Origin: Agrypnus murinus | Taxonomy: Eukaryota; Arthropoda; Insecta; Coleoptera; Elateridae | Reading direction: 5' to 3' | NCBI GenBank assembly: GCA_929113105.1 | Contig: OV816030.1 | Location: forward strand, 6,871,619-6,935,618 | Length of the DNA: 64,000 nucleotides | Shown: piece after piece, positions 56,669-64,000 of the stretch | Numbering within the stretch: position 1 is the stretch's first letter | Layout of the letters: the number at the start of each line of letters is the position of its first letter | Program-made: the position numbers and the translations under genes | The notes under the pieces: generated by a model | The model's input: the letters and a program-made list of their open reading frames with translations, nothing else | What the model was told of the DNA's origin: nothing | Database searches by the model: none

Positions 56669-56741
56669 GCTCCGTGGTCTCGGGGTTAAACTATGGACTT
56701 GTAAACAGACGTACTTTACGAACCCTGGTTCGAAGCTCGTT
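56669..56741 (+). other. tRNA-like block, right arm
   Basis: TGGTCTCGGGGTTAA (56,675) fits the A-box/D-arm form TGGTCTAGTGGTTAA at 13 of 15 positions. GGTTCGAAGCT (56,727) fits the B box GGTTCGANTCC at 9 of 11. The distance between them is normal for a tRNA. The acceptor and anticodon stems do not close well, so it is a tRNA-derived relic or an internal Pol III promoter, not a working tRNA. Confidence 0.45.
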
Positions 56742-56869
56742 GGATCCTTTGATTTTTATAAAAAAGTGTGGCAGGTTGCCTATCTACAGGTGTATAGAAA
56801 TCTACTATACCGATCACTGGACGTTACCGATAGATGGCAGTTGAGACATTAGGAATTCAAATCTTTCAG

Positions 56870-57023
56870 CGGGAAACAATGACAAGTTGGAAATGACAAG
56901 TGAGAGCGAGAGAGAGGGCCAGAGCTAGAGAGAGGGCGAGGGCCAGAGCGAGAGAGAGGGCCAGAGCTAGAGAGAGGGCGAGAGCGAGAGAGAGGGCCAG
57001 AGCGAGAGAGAGGGCCTGAGCCA

Positions 57024-57059
<36 letters not shown>

Positions 57060-57440
57060 TGAACCAAGCGAGAGCGAGAGAGAAGAATCTACTATACCGA
57101 TCACATGACGTCACCGATAGATGGCAGTAATAGTACTAAAAATTTGAATCTAAGGGCGGGAGATCCTAGATGACAAATTGAAAATGACAGATACAAAATT
57201 GACAGATTCAAAATGACATTTCAAAATGGCGATTCAAAATGGCGGTTCAAAATGGCGATTAAAAATGGCGATTCAAAATGGCGATCCAAGATGGCGATTA
57301 GAAATGGCGGTAGAGTAGGGATAGGAGTGGGGAGGAGTAGGGATAGGAGTAGGGGAAAAAGGGAGGGGCCTAAGTGGGGGGCCTAAGTGGGGGGTAGTGG
57401 GGATAGGAGTGGGGAGGAGTGGGGGGAAAAAGGGAGAGGG
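56870..57440. repeat. Right subterminal repeats (GA, TTCAAAATGGCG, G-rich)
   Basis: Inverted counterpart of the left block: a GA-rich tract with GAGAGAGGGCCAGAGC units (56,900-57,083, longer than on the left), about eight TTCAAAATGGCGAT units (57,160-57,312) and a G-rich stretch of GGGATAGGAGTGGGGAGGAG type (57,315-57,437). The same bracketing ~40-bp segments occur at about 56,802 and 57,086. The Ser/Leu-rich frames are artefacts. Confidence 0.85.
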
Positions 57441-57899
57441 TCAGCTCAATGGGGGCAATACCTACTATAATACATGTAAGGTACCTCTATCCAGTAGCAA
57501 TAAGTACTGTAGTGTCTTCTCTGTTTTAAATGAATAAAAGACTATTTGTTGTTAATAAAAGCTTTATTCTTGTCTTTTTAGGGTGAGAATCAATGCTTGA
57601 ATTCTTTGGTTTCTGAATTATTTTTCTGTCTCTGTTCTTGGATACTCCAAATTATCCAAGCCACCGGTGATTATTGCATTTACTCCTCCGCCCTTGTTTT
57701 TTAGTTTTTTTAGAGTTTTTTTCTCAGTTAATAAGAGTAACGCGAGAATCCAGATGAAATAATTGAAAAGCTTAAAATTAAGACAGCGGATTCTTAACTT
57801 TAGGGCACGTTACAAAATGTGAATAACTAAAAACTACAAAACTTTACACCTAAGAGGAACGTGTCATAATTCTGTTGGACTTGTAGGTTGTTGTATGGA

Positions 57900-58176
57900 T
57901 CGTATATGCAACAACAAAAAAGAAAAATGAGTTATTTCATGCGACGATGTCAAAGAAACAAAATAACCAGACATACGAAGACTCCAATACAACCCATTAC
58001 CGAACCTGATTTTCGGTTTAGCCATATCCATATGGACATAGTCCACTTGCCTTCTTGCAGGAACTATAAATATCTGGTAACCATCATAGACCGCTTTACA
58101 CGCTGGCTAGAATGTATTCCTTCTGAATCCAGATCAGAAGGATGCGTGTTCAGATCACGTCGGTGGGGTCACCACC
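57900..58176 (+). pseudogene. Gypsy integrase fragment, unit 1
   Basis: Reads RCQRNKITRHTKTPIQPITE, then DFRFSHIHMDIVHLPSC and YLVTIIDRFTRWLECIPSES. RCQRNK is the end of the zinc-binding domain. HMDI holds the first catalytic Asp, and DRFTRW follows as in Ty3/Gypsy integrases. The second Asp and the Glu are absent, because the coding part stops shortly before LTR2. It is preceded by about 220 bp of leader-like sequence directly after LTR1. Confidence 0.7.
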
Positions 58177-58567
58177 TGTAATGTCTTCTGTGTTTTAGTT
58201 GAATAAAAGACCATTTGTTGTTAATAAAAGCTTTATTTTTGTCTCTTTAGGGGGAGAATGAATGCCTGAATTCTTTGGTCTTTGAATTATTATTCTGTCT
58301 CTGTTTACATTTTGTCGCCTTGGATACTACAGATTATTCAAGCCGCCGGTGATTATTCCATTTATCCCCCCCCCTTGTTTTTTAGAGTTTCTTCTCAGCT
58401 AATTAGAGTAACGTGAGTATCGAATGAGATAATTGAAATAGCATAAAATTAAGACAGCGGATTCTTCACTTTAGGGCACGTTTCAAAATGCGAATAACTA
58501 AAAACTACAAAACTTAACCTAAGAGGAATGTGTCATAATTCTGTTGGACTTGTAGGTTGTTGTTTGG

Positions 58568-58851
58568 ATCGTATATGCAACAAAAAAAGGAAAATGAGTT
58601 ATTTCATGCGACAGAATATCAAAGAAATAAAATAACCAGACCTACGAAGATTCCAATACAACCCATTACCGAACCTGATTTTCGGTTTAGCCACATCCAT
58701 CTGGACATATGGATGTCCATCCACATGCCCTCTTGCAGAAACTATAAATATCTGGTAACCATCACAGACCGCTTTACACGCTGGCCAGAATGTATTACTT
58801 CTGACTCCAGATCAGAATGTTGCGTGTTCAGATCACGTCGGGGTCACCACA
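58568..58851 (+). pseudogene. Gypsy integrase fragment, unit 2
   Basis: Same fragment as unit 1 (YQRNKITRPTKIPIQPITE, then SHIHLDI, DRFTRWPECI). The first Cys is lost, and a ~12-bp local duplication after the catalytic Asp (GGACATATGGATGTCCATCC) adds four or five residues. Shared with unit 3, so it arose before those two units separated. Confidence 0.65.
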
Positions 58852-59244
58852 TGTAATGTCTTCTGTGTTTTAGTTGAATAAAAGGCCATTTGTTGTTAAT
58901 AAAAGCTTTATTCTCGTCTCTTTAGGACGAGAATGAATGCCTGAATTCTATGGTCTCTGAATTATTTTTCTGTCTCGGTTTACATTTTGTCGCCTTGGAT
59001 ACTACAGATTATCGAAACCGCCGGTGATTATTACATTTATTCCCACCCCCTTGTTTTTTAGAGCTTTTTTTCAGCTAATTAGAATAACGTGAGTATCTAA
59101 TGAGATAATTAAAAAAAGCATAAAATTAAGACAGCGGATTCTTCACTTTAGGGCACGTTTCAAAATGCGATTAACTAAAAACTACAAAGCTTAACCTAAG
59201 AGGAACGTGTCATAATTCTGTTGGACTTGTAGGTTGTTGTTTGG

Positions 59245-59527
59245 ATCGTATATGCAACAAAAAAGGAAAATGAGTTATTTCATGAGCCGGAATGTCAAAG
59301 AAACAAAATAACCAGACCTACGAAGACTCCAATACAACCCATTACCGAACATGATTTTCGGTTTAGCCACATCCATCTGGACATATGGATGTCCATCCAC
59401 TTGCCCTCTTGCAGGAACTATAAATATCTGGTAACCATCACAGACCGCTTTACACGCTCGCCAGAATGTATTCCTTCTGACTCCAGATCAGAATGTTGCG
59501 TGTTCAGATCACGTCGGGGTCACCACA
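59245..59527 (+). pseudogene. Gypsy integrase fragment, unit 3
   Basis: Third copy of the integrase fragment, with the same local duplication as unit 2 and additional frame changes (for example near 59,290, where the RNKI part begins). It ends at the same junction, CGTCGGGGTCACCACA, directly before LTR4. Confidence 0.6.
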
Positions 59528-59710
59528 TGTAATGTCTTCTCTGTTTTAGTTGAATAAAAGGCCATTTGTTGTTAATAAAAGCTTTATTCTTGTCTTTTTA
59601 GGGCGAGAATGAATGCTTGAATTCTTTGGCTTCTCAATTATTTTTCTGTCTCTGTTTACATTTCGTTGCCTTGGATACTCCAAATTATCCACCGGTAATC
59701 ATTACAGTAC

Positions 59711-62596
59711 TAATCCAGTACAAACAAACCAAATCTTTATTCTACAAATCCAAAGTCAGATATAGGCAAGAAGTGGTACGAACAGTACCAATTCCGTACG
59801 ATAAAATCAATTTTTTTAAATGCATAAATAATAAGATTATTTCTATCTGCACGGCAATAGGTCAGTAGAGTTCAGTCTATTTCTTCAATACCCAAGGTTT
59901 AATTAAAGCCCAAACGAGGATAAAAGTAGCACACATAAGTACTAATCCGGTACAAACAAGAATTTTTTAATAAAATTGTTTGACCTGTGTGGCGATATTT
60001 AATAGCAAATTCTCCTGATTGAATACCAGAGAGACAAATTAATAAGATATAAACAAGAACAAACCAAAAATACCAATTCGTCACAAACAAATGGAAATCG
60101 TCTTTTTTTGGGAATTGCTTTTTTTGGATTGAAATTATCTCGGATCTTATTCAGGTACAACACAAAAAACAAAAGCGATACAAACAAGTGTGTGTTCGAT
60201 ATATTCGAGGCATGTTTTGCATAATTGGTGCAAACGGGTACAACTTTTGTTGAAGAGTGCTTTTAGTGAAGGGATTAAAGCAATGTTTAATAAGCGAATA
60301 AAATGGCCTTCTTGTAATATCTTGCAAAGCTTACTTTGATGAGCGCGTTTCGGAAAATATTGATTAGGCTTACCTAATAGCTTTGTTGCATTACATTTTG
60401 CATGTATTACATTTTTAGTTATATGTTTTGTCCGAGTTTGTAATAGTTTAGGATAAATAACGAATTTCGACTGCTACCATAAAGTAAAACTTTACCTAGC
60501 TATAACAGATACCTATGTGTACTGAAAGCTGCTTATATAAAAACTTTCAAAATGTATAATGCATCCCGGTTTTATTTACAGAATATAAAATACAGTGTAT
60601 AAGGAAAATATAACCCTGAGGCATGCAATTCCGTTTCCTAAAACGAAATTGTGAGACATGTTTTATCTTAGCTTATGATTAAGTCAATGCACCCAACAAA
60701 AAACGAAAGAGGGGTACAAAACTCATAACAATTTTTGGTTGTTGTGTTTTAGTAGATTTTCTATGTAAATTCACTCGGATGGTTGGTTATGTGCTTTCAC
60801 CGATGCGCGATAGCACAACTTGGCGGGGGCGGCAGCGGTCGAGCAAAAGCGTTTGCAATAAATAAAAAACTTTTTAGTTTTTCCTCTCACTCACTCAGAA
60901 GAAGAAAAAGTTTAAGATTTCCTCTGATTGCTATTTTATCTGATACATATCTGGATCGTAGCAAAAGCACTATAATTTACGTATACGGTTACCGCAAAAA
61001 GTGAGAGGGAATTATAAAAAAAAAGTTTCGTGACTTCTACGCGATCGTAATTTGCCTGATTTATAGAAATCCGCTTTTGCCCACTGTTTTTGTGACATGA
61101 ATTATCGTCTGGTATAATTTGCAAATTTATTATTTCAAACACAATATTATTATGAACAGCAACAAGACAAAAACGGTAAAATTAGTAATTTACCACAAGC
61201 TGCAATTTTCTGCTACTTATATTTTTAAAAGAGAAAAAAATTTTCTTTATATATCAGTAGCTATGTAGGGTAAGTGGTAGATGTCACATTGTGCAGGTCT
61301 CAATTTCTCTTTCATTACTTGGCCAAAGCGTGAACGTCGGCTTCGTATATAATAAAAGATTAATAGCGATAGTATCATCTTAATTGTATTTATCTTTTCG
61401 TTGTCTTCAAATAATGTTTTTCAAAAATCTAAATTATTTAGTAAACCCATTTTCGTTAGATTTCCCATAACTATTATTTTAAAATCATACTTTTTGGTGT
61501 TCACAAACTTTCAACTGTATTCTTAACGAATTTATGGCTAAGCTGGCAACGTCGCCTTAGAGATTGATTTTTGCGGGGGTGTTACTTTTAATGCAAGAGA
61601 ATGAGGAAAGTTCTGACGTCATAGTAGAATGCGGTCATAAGCTGTAGAGATATGTCGTCACATACACGTAAAATTCCATATCGTGCTAGATCGTGATAGG
61701 AAATCGTAACATTTTCTAAGAAATAGAATTAATGGCACTATTTATTACTGATGATTGCAATAAAGTTTAAAGTACGTATCACATTTCCTTTTCAAGATAC
61801 TATAAAATAATTCTGCATTTATTAGAATATTATGTAATCAACAAGGCCGGATTTATCAATGGATACCTTTTCATTAAATATGAAAACATGTATTTGTACA
61901 ATGTACATTGTTGCTATTTCTATTTTTCTAATGTCGCCTTGCATAATTTTTTTAAAAATTCTCATACAAAGTAGGTTAAAGGCTAACTAAAAAAGTTAAA
62001 AGTTAAAGGTAAGGTTAGACGCTATGTTAGAGATGAGGTTAGATGTTCGCTAAGCTATTAGGTTAGAGGTTGAGTTAGAGGTTAGATTAAATATATAACT
62101 TTGTTAAATATATTTATATAAATAAATATATATATATATATATTAAATATAAAACTGTGAAACTTTTACTAATCTTTATTTATTTCATAAATATATAACT
62201 AATTGGTGGTGGCTAAGTTTGTACTAGCCCCCATAGTTGAGAAAATTCTTCTTCTATGCAATTAGACACCATTGGCCATATTTTAGGTCTAAGGGTGTGG
62301 GTTTTTTTGAAACATTTATTTAGTATGCTCCATTATTACTCGCATGCCCCATCACATGCCTTAGCGTCTAACTACTTTTATGTTTATGATTCTTTCACAT
62401 GTTAATTTATTGGGTACTTCTTATTGGGCAACGATACATAACCAACAATACTTAATTATATCTTTATATTTGTTTCTATTAGAGAATCTAAATCAATTTT
62501 TTTAACAAAGTCAATAAAACTTATGAAGAATACTTATGCACTAGACACTCTTTTGTAACAGGTCACATATCACCATTTGTTGTAATATTGTTCTTA
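59711..62596. other. Gene-free stretch
   Basis: No recognised gene. GTACTAATCC(A/G)GTACAAACAA occurs at 59,707 and 59,938, a 21-bp direct repeat whose first four bases coincide with the TSD of the preceding array. GC-rich islet near 60,780-60,850. GGTTAGAGGTT-like words at 61,970-62,095 and a TA run at 62,120-62,142. Confidence 0.35.
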
Positions 62597-62602
62597 AATT
62601 TC

Positions 62603-62677
62603 ACAATTTTCTAATATCGGACAGTCATATAGAAAATAGTTCACTGTTTGTTCTTTTTTCCCTCAAATACACATTGG
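62603..62677 (-). pseudogene. Scrap of a LINE C-terminal zinc tail
   Basis: The minus strand reads PMCI, a stop (TGA where the pattern expects Cys), then GKKEQTVNYFLYDCPILENC. The pattern C-x-C-G-x2-E-x2-V-x-(H)-F-L-x-x-CP is the tail after RNase H in I/R1-like LINEs. It recalls the tail at 9.6 kb but is a different family member. Only about 25 residues are visible. Confidence 0.4.
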
Positions 62678-62893
62678 TTTGTGTTTTATATAAAATCTGT
62701 GAAAATAGCATCTTGACTTTCCGTAACTTCCTCATAACCAATGTATGAGTCTATGGTATACTGACTCGTAAACCTCTGATTATTGAGCTCTGTCTCTAGA
62801 GGTGAAGATTCTTGCTACGGGCTAGCCCGTTATTAAATTATTACGGGATCTTTATTATCAATAACATAGCAACATACATATTTATTTAAAACA

Positions 62894-62896
<3 letters not shown>

Positions 62897-62942
<46 letters not shown>
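62897..62942. repeat. (AT)n microsatellite
   Basis: An uninterrupted AT dinucleotide run of about 46 bp. Confidence 0.95.
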
Positions 62943-62944
<2 letters not shown>

Positions 62945-63111
62945 TACTTATTGTGCTGTACTTCAGTAAATGTAAGAATTACATATTAAAGATTTACAAG
63001 TCAGAATACCATAAAACATTGTACAATCCTCGACCGTTACATAAACCTTACGTGCTTGCACGGATAACAAGCTCGTTCATCGCTCGCTTTTTACGTACCC
63101 TGCTTGCATGT

Positions 63112-63332
63112 ACACTGAAAGATAAATTAAATGAGACTCGTATAGGTATTCTAATTCAAATAAAACCGACGAATTTGATGAAATTTGAAAATAAATTGTA
63201 TTAAAAATATTTTAGTTTAAGTTTAAGTCCGGTCCTGATATATTTAGGCAACCCAACAATCACCTGTGCACGCACCTGATTTTTTAAGTACCTATACGAG
63301 TCTCATTTAATTTGTCTTTCAGTTTACCTAAA
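63112..63332. repeat. Inverted repeat, ~42-bp arms
   Basis: ACTGAAAGATAAATTAAATG (63,113) continues through AGACTCGTATAGGTA to 63,149. Its inverted copy, TACCTATACGAGTCTCATTT then AATTTGTCTTTCAGT, lies at about 63,290-63,325. The arms differ at few positions and enclose about 135 bp. Likely a MITE or fold-back remnant. Confidence 0.65.
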
Positions 63333-64000
63333 GTTCTAAGTAACGGTCTTATAATGTAAATTACTATAACAATGCATCAAATCAATGAGTATTGTATTTA
63401 ATTCGTACACGGAAGAGTAACTGTTGGAATCTTTTGATTTGCATTGTTTTGCAAAATCTAAAACTAGTCATTTAGGACTTTTCGTAATTGCCTTGAAGTT
63501 GGCAATAATTTGGTGTTTTTGGAATTTTCTAGCTTTAGGAAGTCATTTAGACAAAAAAAACAAATAATTATTTCATTCTCAATAATATTCAAAATAAATT
63601 CTCAAATATTTTGTGTGTGCTTTGTTGCGTGTTCTTTTCATAATTACTTAAGCAATATTTAAAAAAAATCATCATTAAAGCATCATCATAAACGTGATAT
63701 TTTAGATTGTCAAGCAAAAGTCTTACAGAAATAAACATAACCTGGATATTATCAAATAATTTAATATTATTAATACCGGAACCCAGGGTTGCCAGATACT
63801 CAATGCAATGTTCCGCCGTTAGAGGGCTCCGAGTTAGCCCAATTCCGCCCAATGAAGACATTGCATTCTATTCGAACGTAAAAGTGGTAAATTCAAGTTT
63901 ATTAACGTGCATAATTGATATTTTGATGTGTAATAATGGCGAATAATGATGAGTAATAATAATATATGAGGGCTTCATTGAAACAACTTCATATTTATAA

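Larger units (their letters stand above)
49538..57466. mobile_element. Giant palindromic, Polinton-type non-autonomous element (7.9 kb)
   Basis: The two ends are AGTAGGTATTGCCCC (from 49,538) and its inverted copy ending CCTACT at 57,466. They are flanked by identical ATAATA (49,532-49,537 and 57,467-57,472), and inverted similarity stops exactly at these points. The arms are 3.2 kb each, with a 1.43-kb unique centre. A 6-bp TSD, long TIRs and 5'-AG ends are what Polintons show. Each arm holds a small spliced gene, a Walker-A ATPase-like relic, a second protein relic, a tRNA-like block and subterminal repeats. Polymerase and integrase genes are absent, so the element depended on a helper. The arms differ by substitutions and indels (for example about 33 extra bp near 56,251-56,283 in the right arm), so the palindrome is real and old, not a collapsed assembly. 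Confidence 0.85.
54180..57466. repeat. Right 3.2-kb arm of the palindrome
   Basis: Inverted copy of 49,538-52,753, 71 bp longer because of indels. Among these are a ~33-bp insertion at about 56,251-56,283 and a duplicated TTAATGCAAAGTATTC at 56,393-56,424. Carries the intact version of the small gene. Confidence 0.9.
57508..59706 (+). mobile_element. Four-LTR tandem Gypsy-type array with one outer 4-bp TSD
   Basis: Four LTRs of 171-184 bp lie at 57,508-57,678, 58,177-58,360, 58,852-59,035 and 59,528-59,706. They begin TGTA(A/G)TGTCTTCT; LTR3 and LTR4 end ATTACA, LTR1 and LTR2 end in near variants (ATTGCA, ATTCCA). Each holds AATAAAAG and TTAATAAAAGCTTTATT. Three internal segments of 491-498 bp lie between them, each with leader-like sequence and an integrase fragment. 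The whole array is bracketed by GTAC (57,504-57,507 and 59,707-59,710). LTR1 and LTR4 share variants (TCTTCTCTG, ATGCTTGAA, TACTCCAAATTATCC). LTR2 and LTR3 share others (TCTTCTGTG, ATGCCTGAA, TACTACAGATTAT). No gag, protease or RT remains. Confidence 0.8.
62678..64000. other. Gene-free stretch to the window end
   Basis: Contains a (TA)n microsatellite (62,897-62,942) and an inverted-repeat element (63,112-63,332). Otherwise no recognised feature; short open frames on both strands are unsupported. Confidence 0.4.

Noticed and set aside
56849..57114. Ser/Leu- and Ala/Leu-rich open frames (also 49,919-50,125)
   Set aside because: Translations of CT/GA-rich subterminal repeats; the two arms give different lengths.
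61970..62100. GGTTAG-rich words resembling the insect telomere repeat TTAGG
   Set aside because: Irregular spacing and varied units (GGTTAGAC, GGTTAGAGG); no tandem TTAGG run.

Overview
AT-rich eukaryotic DNA, almost certainly from an insect. The evidence is the mix of mobile elements: an I-like LINE with RNase H, BEL/Pao and Mag-like Ty3/Gypsy retroelements, DD34D, DD37E and DD41D mariner-type transposons, hAT-like elements and a Polinton-type element. There are no bacterial gene features. I recognise no host gene. The species cannot be named from the sequence. The window reads as a transposon graveyard with several nested insertions whose target-site duplications (TSDs) are still readable.

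Layout. 1-1345 is a ~141-bp satellite with a 990-bp higher-order period. A decayed DD41D transposase (1.58-1.76 kb) and a scrap of Polinton/adintovirus-type DNA polymerase B (4.74-4.99 kb) follow. A nearly full-length but broken I-like LINE lies on the minus strand at 9.0-14.4 kb. At 15.1-16.3 kb a repeat occurs three times (two direct, one inverted), one copy carrying a (CA)n tract. A GC-rich 16-bp minisatellite sits at 20.37-20.56 kb. A mariner at 24.9-26.05 kb is split by a 330-bp element with an 11-bp TSD. A BEL/Pao integrase relic, a Mag-like LTR with a gag start and an 876-bp solo LTR occupy 28.3-31.4 kb. A DD41D element with clear 36-bp terminal inverted repeats (TIRs) is at 33.2-34.6 kb.

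39.0-40.5 kb is a hAT-like element enclosing a fragment of BEL/Pao pol, which is itself interrupted by a 147-bp fold-back MITE with a perfect 8-bp TSD. The whole lies inside a larger TIR-flanked unit (38.97-43.67 kb). A fold-back array and a DD37E element occupy 46.1-48.7 kb.

The most striking object is 49,538-57,466. It is a 7.9-kb giant palindrome with ~3.2-kb arms, a 1.43-kb centre, AG...CT ends and a perfect 6-bp TSD (ATAATA). Each arm carries a small TATA-promoted, intron-containing gene for an unrecognised ~105-residue protein (intact only in the right arm), a Walker-A ATPase-like relic, a tRNA-like block and GC/CT-rich subterminal repeats. TSD length and gene scraps point to a non-autonomous, inverted-dimer Polinton-type element. 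About 40 bp beyond it lies a four-LTR Gypsy-type array (57,508-59,706) whose outer LTRs match each other, whose inner LTRs match each other, and which is flanked by one 4-bp TSD (GTAC).

The rest is AT-rich sequence without recognisable genes, holding several short fold-back elements. Family assignments come from reading motifs by eye; no database search was run.
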